DNA of 64,000 nucleotides from Lineus longissimus (lineage: Eukaryota > Nemertea > Pilidiophora > Heteronemertea > Lineidae), in the NCBI RefSeq assembly GCF_910592395.1, contig NC_088308.1, forward strand, positions 5,146,001 through 5,210,000. Reading direction: 5' to 3'. Each line of letters begins with the position of its first letter. The stretch's first letter is position 1. The notes under the pieces are model-generated. The model made no database searches, was not told the origin of the DNA, and saw nothing but the letters and a program-made list of their open reading frames with translations. Below, one piece after another: positions 11,701 through 26,700 of the stretch. A program made the position numbers and the translations under genes.

Positions 11701-14700
11701 ACTCGAGTCTGGCTGCATGTATGTACACACTCAATGTAGGTCCACTTTACCACATGTGAAAGTCAATAATTTGGCATACCTGGATTTCAGCCTGCTCTCA
11801 AAAGTAATAGTGGCCAATTATTTTAGGGAATCAAAATATCTGCTATACAATTTGTACAGAATGAGTGGGGAGTGCTCTTCGAGATATATTGTTGGCCTGG
11901 GGAGGGGAGGCTTATATTTTGACATGGTTACAGGTTGGATGTGTTGGAAGTGGTGTCCAAAGCCTGCGAGATCAATTTTGATACATGTATCAAGTTGATT
12001 TCAAGATTCGGTATCTCATAGTCGTAATAGGCACTAGCCCCTCACACCATGTCAGGAACAAGCGCAACGCAAACCAATTATGGATATTTGAATTTGGATA
12101 CCTATCCTCGAATATGTCCAAAAGAAATTCTCATCCCAGGCATGCCAGGTTTGTAAAGTGATCAATAGTACTGAACAATATTGGACAACATGTTGGAACT
12201 GTTTAGTTCCACCATTGGTACGCATATTTCGAATTCTCCGCGTATTTCATGGAGTCTTTCCGGAGTGAAGTCAGCTGGTTTGTTCAGGGCTACTACGTTT
12301 CTGCGAAATGGATGAAAATAAGGTCATTTTGATTTTTATGTGGACCTGGAAATTCCTTGGAAATCATATGTCCCTGTGATCTGAATCTCAGTCAAGGAAA
12401 CTTAATTTCTGTTTCTCTTTAATTCTTACATGAAATAAGTTTGTGATTGGTTTGGTTTCCGGACAAATATTTGTGCAAAGCAGTGGGAAAGTTCTGTACT
12501 TTTATGGACAGAAATTGGGAATTATTAAAGATGGGATATTTGAAAACCCGAATATGGCCTAGGGTGTTGACCAGTGATACATGTAATACAAATAGGGGAG
12601 AAAGCAGATTAATTAAATCAATATTATTCTCTGCTGTATTCTGTTCTGAGAATCTAATAACCTTGAATTTTGGATATGTTGTCCCTGCGCTTCCTGACAA
12701 GCCGGATTTAAATCATTCGAGTGCATGAAGCTAGTTCTCCTGAATGTATTGACGCACACACGACTGTCATTCATTGTCAGTGTCACTCCATACATGCTTT
12801 CACCAATATCGTAATTATGTAAACCTATCAGTGAGTTCCTCGTGTTACCAATGGTAACCTAGCAACCAGGTACACAATCTCTGCAAATGGCGGACAAATA
12901 TTGGTTTTTCGTTACCATGGCCGTATGGTTAGAGATGTAGAGGTTTGGGTTCAGTGGGCGTTGTTCTTGTTGCTATATTGAGCAATGCTTCATGGGGTTT
13001 TAACTTATTAGAGCCAGACGGCATCTTTTTTACCCGAGTATAGCATATTCAGTATCTTCCCACTGTAAATAATGGCGTGGGGTGCTTTTGGTTTTAACTT
13101 AACATGTGGTGACATGCGGAGGAAACACACACTGTCAAAGAGAATCGCCCTTTCATCACATGTGTATACTGGGACCAACCGTGAATCGAACCTGGGACCA
13201 AGGTGACAGGCACTGATGTTTCCGCTGTGCCACTCCGTGGCAAAAACATTACCTAAAGTACATCGATCAGCTTTTCGTCTTCGGCTGCAGGTGAAAGTCT
13301 TTAATCATCAAAGTAGAAAAAAATATACAGAAAATGTCTTGCGGTTGTAATATCCAATTTCATTCAGGTGGCACAGTGTAGGTGTTGCCATTTAAAGTGC
13401 AGATTTATGGAATCGCTGTACCAATCACACATTTATAGATCGGGCTTAGTCCGGTTGTCATAGAAACTGGGAGGCTCCCATCGAGAGATCGACAATGTGA
13501 TAACAGGAACTATTGAATATAATGCTATGCCCACCTTGGGTTGTCGATTTATTTATTAAGCGGGGACTTCTCCCACATACATGTACAAGATAGAAAGTTT
13601 GATGTCAGAGTACAAGCTAGACTGGCAGCCAGTTTAAAATCTTCGAAGATTAAAGAAACATGGTTACATTGTATGTCAGTTGTGATGTAGGTTCTGATTT
13701 CTACCTCTGAGACAGTTTACATGAGCATGGCGGTGTATTCCAAAAGTTAAGGAATATCCGCATCAGATCATTTCAAGCGATGTCTATCAGCACTGAGAAT
13801 TTTCTCTGTCACATTCAGCAATTTTGCTCAAAAAGGGGTCTGTTTGCCTGAGCCTGTTGAAATTGAGGCAAAGTTGTTGAAACCTCGCGGCTGCAACATT
13901 AATAAAACTGTTTGTGATTCACCTAATAAACACTGTAATATTGTGTTCTTGTTGTATCTTTCAGACCTGAATTTGAAGTGACTGATGAAGAAGAACACTT
14001 TGAAGACTACGGAGAAGTTGAATCTGACGCGTCTTTTAGTGGACAGGAGAATGAACAGTTAACTAGTAAACCACCATTGAGGTGAGTCGAACATTAAGAT
14101 CTAAACTCGAATCTTTTTCACTCTCCGGGAAGCCTTGGAATTGGGGCAAAAAGCTGCTTGTCTTAGAAGATTAACCCTTGTTGGTGTCCTTGATTTAGAG
14201 CGTTAGAGTCATGTGATGAGCAATGTTTTTTTCAACCATGGGCTTGAAGTACACTTGGGGTTGCTTGGTGTTCATTTTCATCAAATCATATGATTGTGTC
14301 TTCACTGACTGCTTTCTGAGCAAAATTCTCCATGCCTGCTTTTACTGGCATTATCACACACAATATTGAAGATCTTTTTTTGTTGCCGGAGTCAAATAGT
14401 TTTCAATTGGGCTACATGGTGACAAAGCTACTAGTCCATGTACAGTGCGATGTTGTACTGCATGATGCCTTGTCTTTCTCATGTACATTTCTATCAAAAG
14501 TCGTAAACCCTGGTAGAATTGTTGCTTTTGCTCTTGACTACAGGATGGCAGAGCTTTTTATTAAGGCCAGGGTGGTTTCAAATGATATTGAACGAAAATT
14601 AAAATACAACTACCATATTCTAGCAACCCTGTCAATAGTAACATTATCTTGAATGTAGCCTTCTTGAACTCTATACTTCTCTCCTCTTTCACAATATAGT

Positions 14701-17700
14701 GACACAATTAGACCACGCCGAGATAGAACGAGAGCAACTTGGACGTCCCACCGCCCTAGGCGACTCAGCTGGTACAGATCTTTACTCAATTCTAGGCATC
14801 ATGTCGCTTCTATGTAATCATTTATTTCGTAGCTTTGGTCACTTTTGTTGCTTTGTTTTACCATTGGAAGCTTGGAGTGAAATCGGGTTCTATGAAACAT
14901 GCTAGCCCCTGAAAGCATCTGCCAGAAGGCGTACAAGGCTGGGTTTATATAAGGTTCACGTTGTCACATGTATGTAACGTGTCACTTTTCACATGTCGTT
15001 CGTGACATGAAGAACAAAAAGTTATTTTCAAATATTTGATTCAAGGTGTCACTTATCACCCTCACGTCGTGTCTTGTCATGTTTTCAAGCATGTTATTGA
15101 CAAAAGTGCTTGTGACAAGTGACAATTGACCCATGAACAGAACACGTGAATCTAAGGTAAACCCGGTGTGGCGATACTGGGTAGGTGCCATCAGGATGGA
15201 TGCTGGAGCTTGGTCGAGGCTCTTAAAGTGGTGAGGGCAAGTCAGTGAACCCTTGATTGTCTGCCATGAGATGAAACTCATAAATGTTGGGAGGGGAGGG
15301 AGGTGCACATATAGGCATTGTTAGAGCTGCTTCCAATAGGATTAGATGAAAATAACAGTTTCAAGTGTGGGAAGTGCAAGGATTCTTGCTGATTGAGAGG
15401 TGCTAAATATTTGTTTTACATGTAGGTGTACATTAGTCATAGGTTGGCGACTACTTCTGCTTTCTTGACCTTAACTCCATATCATAGAGAAGTGTAGGTG
15501 TTAGGTCATCAATAAAGCGCAACCCTGGCTTAGATAGATGTTATGCTCCCAACCCATCAATCTGAGAGTGTTTTTAACCCCATCCCGCCTCAGTCCGTGT
15601 TAGACAAACGTTATTCCGACAGACACGCCCTGTCCAACTGACAAGAGACTGATGGATTGTCATTGAACTGACTGACGCTCATTCTGGAAACAGCTGTTCT
15701 GAACAAATACAAAAAACTATTGATCTTGGACTTGCCAAACAAAGACTGACATCCAACATGTACAGTATCATAGACAAAGAAAATTCGTCAGTAGGACTGC
15801 ATTGATGTCAACTTCTGGATTTGTTTCTTTTTATGAGGGTTTTCCTACATGTATATCGAGAGAAATGATATATTCACAGCCGACGTTAATCTTTCCTTCT
15901 GAATCCATATCTTTGTGTGTATTCTGTGTCGTTCTTGCCTGTGGTGTGCTTATCCTGACGAAATTACTCTTTATGAACCTGACCAGTCAAATCAACTTAG
16001 AGGGTGGACAAAGTTTAGCATTATATTCAAGGTATAGTTAGTGTGTTAATTCATATTGCTCCCATCCCCCCCAGAAAGTTATATTAGTCAGCTCTAGTAT
16101 TGTGTATTATATCAATACAAATTTGATATACACCATTGCCTTTTAATAATGGCTTATAATAATGAGATTTGGACTGTTAGGCCTATTTTGGCCTGATATG
16201 GTGTGTGTATTTTGTTTCTTACAATTGTGTACTTTTCTCAGTGTTGTACCAGTCTGACTAAGGTTATGGTTATGACTATGGCTATAGACCTACTGAAATT
16301 TTCTTAGGCTATTTCTATGTTTGGACGGTATGAAGTAAGCATTTTGTTGGTTGAATTTGGTGAGGTTTAAATAGCTTTGGTGTGATGATGGGTGCTCAGC
16401 TATCAGAGTTATCAGATGTCATCCCAGTTTGCCAATCTATGCTACACCGTTTATTCCATGCCACGTTACTATCGGATTTACGTCTCCGTATTTATTCCAT
16501 CTTCGATAAATCTGTGGAAGACGACTTATTCAAAAACTCACAAATGGGATGATGGCCCGAGTCCTGCTGACTTAATAGCAAGAATTCCTCTTATAGCGAT
16601 ATGTTAACCAATTTGTTGTTTTTGGATAAAACTATCTTAGATTGGCAAAATGATGTGACAATAGCTGAATAGGTTAGGCAAGTAGCGGTTAGCTTCGCTC
16701 AAGCTATCAAATTGGTGGACTTCTGCATGTAGTGCTTTGCCATAAGATTGGATTGACCGACTTGAGAGTGAGATTTGTATGTTTTGGTCTGTTCACGATT
16801 ATTCGTGATCAAACCCCTATATCCCTTTTGATTTTACTGATCCCCTTAAAACCCTTTCAAGTTTTATCCCATCGTCTTCCCATCCAGACATCACTGTTGT
16901 AGTGAGGGTCTGGCATATTTCGCTTTAAAACCTCATCTTTTGATTGAAATTCATATTGTCAAAGATATTTGATATCGTAGTTTGTCATCATTTTCAAATT
17001 CATTTATTTGAATACTCATGTGCTCCTGTTACCTACTTTCTAATTCATAGAACCTTTCTCTTTCAATCATTTAGAATTTTTCCTTTCAAAATGTTGTACT
17101 TTATGGTATTTCAACCATCGTTTTATAACTAATCGTCTGAGTTCTTATCGTAAAACCTTGTGAGATGAGGATGCCAAAACTCTTTTACTGTGTCGCAATT
17201 TGGAGATCAAATGTAGCCTGCCTCACTTGAGTGATAAAATTGGTGACAAGAAGGTGTGGTTGAGTGGGCACAATGTGCTGTCCTCTCGGCCATCAAAAGG
17301 GCCCGGCATGAAATGGGAATTTCAAACAATCTGTTGTCTGTAAATCTACCCTGGTCCAAGTAGTCGACACAGCAAAAGAGTTACTGTTCCATTATTTGTA
17401 TTTGCTTTGACAGTTTAATCTTGAATCGTCTCTGTTTCTTGCAGTAACCAGACTTGGAGAACCTCACCATCCCAGTAAGCACAGCATGTGATGTAAAAAA
17501 AGTGCCATATCAAGTTGTTGGTTGTTCATTGGGCTGGGTCAAACCAAAAGCTTTCTACAAATAATTCCTCAGAATCTAGACATAATTCTGTCACCCTTAA
17601 TTTTTATTGAGTACAAAAGTATCAATTGTAGTGATTCGGTTCTTGCCACAATTGATATTAAATCCTTCTTTACCGTCACTTGAGATTATCTTTTTGACAC

Positions 17701-20700
17701 TGGATGAACCCAAAGAGATATTTTTTCGAAACTTTAAAAATCTCGTTATATTCTGAGGAATATTCATTGGTCTGGTTTATAGTCACTGTTAAATTGTGAC
17801 AATTTTATCCCCTTATTTGAAACCCGTCCGGCTCCACCCTTTTCGATTTCATATTGCCTTCACACGGTTTGAGAGATATGTGTCATGTTGGGATGGGCCA
17901 ATTTTGTCTGTCTCCATCCTGGCTGGTTTTTTAGCTACCCGGTACACGTATTGCAGTCCCTTCCCTGCTTCAGTGGGACAGGAGGATAAGGTGTCTGCAC
18001 ATTGACAATAATTGTATGTCTTTGGAATGTGGATGCGTGATGGACGTGATATATTTCATCATATGATGGACACTAGAAAATAGGGTATTTCGGTGTGGGA
18101 GGACTCAGTAAGGAAAACCAGAAAGTTGTATCTTATAAGATTCAGGTGATATGATTTTCTCAGGCATATAGAAAATTCTCTATCACTTCAAAAATACTTT
18201 TAGTATGAGATGTTGTGCAAATGAACTTGGGTAGTGTTAATGGTGTTCTCGACAGAATAATCTTGTGTCAGTTAAAGATTTTTCCCCAAAATGATATGCA
18301 TCCTATTCCTGATCCTGTAGAAAGCCGTTTTAACTCTTGGCCAATGGATGATCATGATCTTCTCTATTGCTGTACGATGTCGGTGTTGTTTTCTATGCTT
18401 CAAGTGAATGCACTAACAATATTGTGACAGGTTTCACTCACTTCAGTGTGGGCAGAATCATGACAAAGCAATGTATTTGAGACCTATTTTTCACAGTTTT
18501 CAAGGGATGTATCTTGGCGCTATAAAGTTTCCAGTCCTTGAAATTTGCAGCGAGATGAATCTGATGTGTAGGAGTGTATTCACCAGGCCAAAGTTTGTCA
18601 TGATTCTTGTCCACAGAATATCTCTCTTGACCAGACAGTCTAGTCATAGATGTAGCCTTCTTTAAATAGCTGATATTCCTCCGTGGTGCAGCCCTTTTAA
18701 ACGGGGTCAAGCATCTTCACACACATGACGTTGCGCAAAAATGCAGTCGATGACACCTGACAAAAGCAATCTGATTCTTTCCTGTGTCATGACTTGATGA
18801 TTTCTTGACATCATGCACCAACCACTGATGACCATTCCAATACGATAATTAAATTTATTTGTGTCAGCTTCAATGTGTGGGAACAGGACATCATGTCTCT
18901 TGACCAAGTCAGGTGCTGCACCTTAACAGAGGAATACAGTTTATTCACAGGATTCTAGAGTCCGACATCTATCTTCATACATGTAGACAAAATGAGTATC
19001 TTCTTCACAAAATTGTAATATGATGTAGTTTTGATCTGCACTACATGTTTATTGCCATTTTTACGGTGCCTTAATATGTCTAAAGGGGTCCAGACTATGC
19101 ATATACTGGTACTGTGCACATATTCGGAAAAAAACTTATAAAATACCTAGAACCTAAAGTATCAGATAACTTGAACACATCTGGTCAAATTTTTCAAGAA
19201 CACTTTGAATACCGTCCTATAGAAACACGTATTGATTTGTATTTAAATGTAAACATCGGTTTCCTTGTACATATATCATCATACAAATGCAAGGGCTTGA
19301 TTCTGTCAATAATAAGTAAAGTATTGACGTCATCTGATATTTCTATGCATTTATGCCGTTCTCTAATTGCAATTGATGCCTCAAGTGAGACCTGGGACTT
19401 AAAACCCTTGACCCCAGATATCGCGGAGAGATCAGTTATGGTACATATTTCAAGACTTTAGATGAAAAAGTATGAAGCGATGTGTTCCCCTTGTAGGCCC
19501 TTTTGTCCCCATGATGAAACTGAGAAATTGCCCAGCTGAACTTGTAATAAGATGCAGCAGTGCTCTCAGTAAAGCACCTTTTTTGTGCGTCTAGGGAGAT
19601 CCATGTACGGCCGGGTACCTTTAATCTATAAGTGTCTCTATCTGCACACCCAACATGTTTCTCCCACTTAAATGACCCATCAACTATCTAGTGCATGCCT
19701 TTTCACATTTCCACAGCACATCTTCTGTCTGTTTAAAACCAGCAAAAGATATTTGTAGTTTGACACCGGTTCAAATCCTCTGGCACCAATATCTTCAAAC
19801 TTGACCCACTTGTGCTAATCCCTGGGGTACGGCAGTATTGGCAGACTTCCATCATGTATTCTGCTAAAAGTACAACTTTGGCATCATTTTCTCATGTTTT
19901 GCCTGAAGATATATGTGATACAAATAGGTTACAAAACATGTTTTGGGGATTAAATATCTCATGTGATCTTCTAATAGTTCTGCAAGATTGAATGATAAAA
20001 TTATCGGCAGATCGGGGAAATGATAAAATTAATGGGAAATGATAAAACTAAAGGAAATGATAAAACTTGAGGGTCAAAAGTTAGATAGTGATTTAGAATT
20101 GCATGCAACTTTAATATTTTGTGTAAACTTAGTGTTCATCTTTTGCCTTCTTTACATGTGCATTGACATGCATGGTACAAAGGTCAATGAGTATATTTGT
20201 TATTTCTTTCTGAACCATGTTGAAATAAGTTTGACGATACCAGTGACCTCCTGGTTCCCCTGTCAAAACCCTGCAGTCTCAAGCATTGATGAGATGATGT
20301 GTAAGTCACTTGGATTTCCAATCAGAATTTCTTTCCTTTACTTTCCGACATGCTCGGATTGCGATAATGTTTTTTTGCACCAGTAATCAAACTAATGAAC
20401 CTATACCAGTAAGGCTTTTCTTCTGCTTTTCAGCATTCCTTTCCCAGGTCCTGTCATCCACTGCAAGTTATCTTAGTTTTGCCAACAGTTGAATTTTTCT
20501 AGGAGAACATCCCTTAACAATATTCATACCATTGAATGATTCTTATGTTGAGTATTTTCCCCTTCTCCTTCCTCAGCCCTGTGGCCAAAGTCTCAAGAAT
20601 CGGACTGTCTTCAGCGGCCTCTGCTACGTGAGTACTAAACCAGATATGTGCTACTCTGATGAATGCATAAAATTGACGAGACTTATACAGCACTGCATCA

Positions 20701-23700
20701 AATTGGTGTCAATCCATGAAAGCACTTTGCCGTGTTAGGGTTGGTCCCCTTCTAGTTTAACCTCGAATAAGAAATTCAGCGACCCATTTACTGTACATAT
20801 ATATTCTAGTATTTGATGATAGAAAACAAAAGGGCCATTACAACTTGTCCAATTTTAAGCTTTTTTCAGGGAGAAACTTCTCCTTTCTCAGTCAAGTATC
20901 ACTTTATCTTGATCATTTGTTTTTACTTTTCAGTCACCTCCTTAATTCAGCCAACAGCAGTCGAAGGAATAGCCTCACTGAAGCCGATTTCTATTCAGAG
21001 GGCATCCTTGAGATAACCGACAAGGTAAATAAACAAGTCCATCGTCATGGTTACGCAGCAAGCTATGTCAACAGTGTGACAGAGGTTGGATGTAAATTCG
21101 ATGATGTATTGCCGCTGATTCAATATAAAAATGGGATGTGGCCCACTCAATGACCATGATGGCTTTCCACTTCTTTATTAAGAGGAAATGCTTCGACAAG
21201 TCTCGTCTTGTTACAAGGTCTTGTTAATAGATCAGTCAAAGTGGACGGTCATTGAAAGATAAGATTTTAGAAAGTTTTTTGGCCATGACAAAAGAGGATA
21301 TGTCATGATAGTATGCTAGTGATCGACATGTACGTATTGGTATTAGTTTTGTCTGCTACTGTCAGGATGGTACCCTCATAAAGCTTCATTGATATTATTT
21401 TTTGATTGCCGCCATTCTTTGCTTTCAGGTTAAGAAGTTAGAGGAAAAATTTGCAGTTGAAATTCGTGATTTATCAGATAACCAATTGAAAAGTGATCAC
21501 AAGGCGTATAAACTTAAAGAAGAAAATGCAGTTCTTGCTGACAGGTAAGCTTATCAGGCTAGGTGGAGGTATTTTGACAAAACACCAACTCCGAACCAAT
21601 GCAAAAAGGGGAGTTCTCCGCTCAAATATATGGTATATATGTCACATCCTGAACTTTGAGTGAGTCAGTATGAAATATGAGCCATCTGTGGTCCCTTGTC
21701 CCTGGTATCTCATGTGTTCAAGGACTGGTGCCGGTGGTATCCATGAATTCATCATTTGTCAGGCCTTGGACCTCCCATTCTCTGGTCTTTCTCCTCGAAA
21801 TAACAAATTGATATTTATATTGTGGTAGCTGGAAAACATTGTCACTGCTGTGTAACCTATATGGCTGTGATATAATGATGATAGTGCAGCATGATGTATA
21901 TTCTATTCTACTTTGAAAAGGTATTCCTGGAAACCAGCTGTGTACACTTGCTGGAGTGTGTTGCTAAGCATCCATGTGAACATGTGTATTCCTGGCCATA
22001 TTAAGGGGTCCCTGGCAAAACAACCTGAGTCCTTTATTCATTAACAGTATTCTCCACAAGGGCATTTCTCAGGGCAGCCCACCCTACCTTGGAATAGCCA
22101 CACTACCTTGCTTTAGAAGTTTGTAAAGGGTGTCTGTAAGGAGGGCCACCCTGCCTTAAATATTTCAGCGTTATTATTCTGATAATGTTCAGGTTTATGC
22201 TGAGCAAAAATTCAGTTATATTTGACCTACATATTTGAAACTCGTTTCCAAAGTGTTAATTCTGTAAGTTCTTTGCTAATCTTTGCACAGCCCATGGCAA
22301 GTGTTAGTCTTCATTTCTAGGACAAGATTCTATATGATATCTGCTTATAAACAGGTTATTCCCACAATGATAAATAGACACATGGACCTATTGCTATGCG
22401 AACTGTTTTGTCCCGAGGGGGTCCCTAACAGAGAGCTTTATTGTGTCATGCTAATACTATTCTAATTGCAAACACGCGGGGTTGGACTTGTATTTATTCT
22501 AAATGTAGTGCATACGAAATGAAATATTGCTTTCATGTGGTTGGGCCTATGATGGATTTCTGAGAAAGTTTGATATTTGTACTTGCTTAGGGCATGGAGG
22601 TATTATTACCTCCATGCTAAGGGCATGCTGTTGTGTAAATAAGGAAGTGCATGTAACGTGTGCTTACGAAATTTTGTCAATAAACAGAATAGACAAAATT
22701 CCTTCTTTGGACCAAATCAGTTTGTTTCTGACGATAAACTTGCCAATTTTGTGTGGAATTGTTGCTTGAAATCTTTTGAGTCTGTTCAGTCATTATGCTT
22801 CTTACTCTAAGCCCTACTCTCATGCGAGTTCCTCTGATTTTACATTGTAATGCCAATGATAGAAGGTACATTATCAAAGCCTTTGCATCTGGTTCCACAG
22901 TTGTCCAGGTGGTGGCAGCACCTCCCAGTGACATAATGATTCATTCTGCAACAGCTGGTGTTAGCTGGTGCCTCCCTGGCTGATATCAATATTCTCGTAA
23001 TCTATATGCGTATGTCTCGTTATTTTCAATGGTCGCAGTGAGTCATTGGGTGGACTGGTAGTGTACGAACGTCATAAAGGCCTTACCATTGAATTGTTGA
23101 TGAGGATATTCTTTTGTAGTGTGCGTCATTCAATTGTTTGTTACTTGACTCTTTAATTCAGTGATCTGGGTTGACATTTTTTTGCCAAAGGGGGGGGGTT
23201 AAATTGCATGTGTAGAGCATCCTTGTAACCAGAGTTTTTGCTAGACCCCCTGAAGCTGGTATGACAACATGCGCGGGTCATGCTGTGCCCTGTTACCCTA
23301 TCACACATTTTTTGGTACAAAGATGCTCTACACTTGTCATCGGGAGTTACCCCCCCCCCCTGGGATTATTTGTTTTTGGAACCTTCTGCCATCAATGGGG
23401 GTACATGGCACTATCAAAACGGATATAGAATCACTTTTTTCTTGCAAAATCTAAAAGGAAGTGTTAACAGTCCTGATAAAGCTAACTTGGTTCATGAAAG
23501 CTGCGTAGATGTTTCCCAGTTGTATTCATTTCTCTGTTGTTTTCCCTCCAGGGTGCACATGCTCGAGGACCACCTCCAGCACGTTGAAAAGAATGCAGCG
23601 GAACGGTTAGAATTAGAAGAACGGAAATCAAGAACAATGGTGGCTAAAGTCGGCGACCTATCACAGGAGCTAGAACTTCTCAATACAAAGTAAGGGCCAC

Positions 23701-26700
23701 AAGACTTTTGGCCAGATCATTTTGAAGATTAAATGTATCAGTGACGAATTATGTACAAGTACCTTAACAGCGCTCATGACTCAATAGCCATAGTGTCCAC
23801 CTCTACCCACTCTACCCAGTGTGGAGTGCCTCGAGAGTCATACCTAGAACCACCTAATTAAGCATGATGCCCTAACCACTTTCCCTCTGATCTCCCTGTA
23901 CTCTGGAATTGGAATTTTGCTTTGCATTTCATAGATTTATGTATTAAAAAAATATCCCATTTACATGTCTCCTTTTAAACTTCCTTTGTTGCAGAATGAC
24001 GTAAGTTTGAAAACTGCAAGGTGATCCTGTGAATAATGAACGCTAAGCTTAACATTGATAAACAACGCTATCAGATAACAAAATGTGAACTCCTTGTCCT
24101 TGGAGAGTGGTACTTCCCCGACCAGGCTTTGCTATTCCATTTCTGTTTCCCACTTCAAACCCTGTACTGATGTTTTCACTCTTTGGGCTGGCTAAGAATG
24201 AAATTTATCTCCCAGACGATGTATCAGCTAAATGTATATAGTATTATAAGACGTGAAAGCAAACAGACGAAATGATTATCAACAAGTTCTCGAACACATT
24301 TCAGTAGTTAATGTCAAGTAAGAATTTCACTGCTTAATACTTGTATATATCGGCAAGAATTAAAAACTCGGCATTGGCTATTTGTACTTGTAGTAAACAT
24401 TTAACTCATCTAACATGTTGGTTTCGGTGCACAGGGGAGACCTCAGTTGCAAATAGAACCGGTGGCTCTTTCTTTAGGCCGAAATTCTATCAGATTGAAC
24501 AGTCCTGTTTCTGTAAAAGATTAGTTGTACATGTATATTACAAACTTTTGAATTGCAAAGCAAAATGTCCCAACCCAGCAGTGTTCAAACATTATTTAGC
24601 AGTGTTAAAAAGCATATACTGGTCCCTTCACTGAAAATTTTCCTTGTTTTTTGCGTTTGCGAGTGATTCCCACCATAAGGCACCCGGCCGTGCCTCATGC
24701 CATCACTGCTTGCCTGCCAAGATATGATATTGCTTCCAAGTGACAATTCAGGCTCAGCCTATTACTGTAGTTTTTGCATCAGGCAACTGACTGGCATATT
24801 CCTTTGATGATAGCAGTCGGCCTCCCATTTTGTCTTCAAATTGGGGATGTTTAGGGGCCCTTCGCTGAACTCTGGCTTCACTTTAATAATTTGATACCTC
24901 ACCTGGCAATCACGCAATCCCATAGAAACCAGAACATTGATGATAAATTACTCAAAACTGAGACTGGATTAGTGATCTTACTGGCATACGGTCCTTGCCA
25001 AATGCTTTGGCCTTGTCTGACTGGCTGACAAGCAATCACTCATGACTTTTACTGACATTTCTAAATTCTCGATGTTAATTATCTTTTTTTCTTCAGGTAC
25101 CTGAGTATGGAAAGGGAAAATATAGAATTGAAATCCCTGACAGATGAATACAATCGCCTTAACATAGTAAGTAAAGTTAAATTGGAAAAATTACTTTTTT
25201 TGAAATTTTTATAGCAAATATAATATAGGTTGTTCGGAATTGCGCAAAAATGAAACGCCCACAAATGACTGCCAACCTGAAACACATTTTGAAAAGTTAA
25301 AATCTAGTGAAAACTGTATGATACTGTGTTCTTGTCTTCAGGAAAAGCACCAAATCGAGCAAGAGCTTCGCTTGACGCAGAGTGAGCTTACAGAGACTGA
25401 GTTTCAACTTGCCAATTTACAAGCAGAGCACAAAGCGCTCTTAGAACACACTGCTTCGTTCGATAAGGAGAGAGAAGTCAACGGAGAGGTAGGTACAACA
25501 GTGATGACGTTCCGTTGTTTATCAGAAAGGTTGAGGGCAAAATGTGTGGTGTAGTGGCTTCGGTGAACCAACACGCTCATTGATGATATCACCTTAGGCA
25601 AGTTGCTTTACACTTCGATTGCCAAATCCTTTGAGATGTGAAATTGAGATCTATGTGGTGCCTTTACCAGAGGTCAGGGGTCCATTCATGCTGGTCAGGC
25701 ATAAAATGTAACCTTGACATTGATTTTCCAGCAAAGATAGGAAGCTAACCTTCTTAGATATTATTCGTTGCAGTTATTGGATGAGTTAGGAAAGGAACTG
25801 GATGAATTACGAAAATACAAGATAGAAAATGAGCGAGCAAATCGATGTCGGAGTCCCAGCATTACAGAGCTTCCCAGCAGATATAAGGAGCTGGAAACAC
25901 AGATTAAATCACTAAAAACAGTAAGTTGGGCCAAGAATTTATTATCAATTCTTGGTTTGAATCACATGTACATGAATATGAACATCTGAAAAGAAAGAGG
26001 CAGAGAAGTGGCTGGTTGCGGCGGTAGTGGTCATAGTGCTACTGGGAGCAAGTTTTGGTGAAATTTTGTTTCGAAATTGATTGTATTCTTTTCATCTTCA
26101 GGAGAACACATGTCTCCGGGAGGAAAGTGACGAGCTCCAAGCCCAGCTCCTGCACAACACTATAGAGGAGGGCAAGGGCTTGCTGCACAGAAATATTTCT
26201 GGGAAATCTTTCGCTGATGAGATTGGTGAAATGTCGAAGGAAAAGGTAAGAGTACTTTCACCCCTTGTCTTGTTGTTTCCCTTTGATCTGGCAAGCACTT
26301 TTGTTGTTTTTGTTTTTGTTTGGGTGGAAATACTGTGGTTTTGTGCATGATAAAATTTAGTTTCCGTTTGTTTCATTAAAAATTGCAGATTCATTCTTAG
26401 TTGGGCATTGAAAAATGGTTGGTTGCTCCCCTTGTATGGCCAATGTTTGTTGAGAGTATTTGTGTCAATGCCAGTGTCCAGGTATAATGCTAACCATCAT
26501 CACGTATTCTACATGGTGTGGTTTATTAGCAGTTAAATAAAAAATGACATTTGGAGCTTAAGTTCTTGTCATTTTCTTAGTGGATGGCAACAAGCCTATT
26601 AGGATGATTGGCAGGTCAATTATAGTTGCAGGGGAGGTACTTCCAGTCCAAAGATGGCTAAAATTTTCAAAAAACTATTAGTGTTTTATTTTCTCATCAT

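Larger units (their letters stand above)
10863..20576 (+). other. Large FIP introns, otherwise featureless
   Basis: Apart from the two exons (13965-14081 and 14700-14771) and the SINE at 13.1-13.25 kb, I see only AT-rich intron sequence. Open frames up to 156 codons occur (for example 11528-11998) but lack protein-like composition, splice sites or a recognisable family. Confidence 0.5.

Noticed and set aside
11528-11998. 156-codon plus-strand open frame
   Set aside because: Lies in a FIP intron, starts without a good ATG context, has low-complexity hydrophobic runs and matches no family.
19765-19795. GGTTCAAATCC, a perfect Pol III box B
   Set aside because: No box A at tRNA spacing and no cloverleaf; not called as tRNA or SINE.
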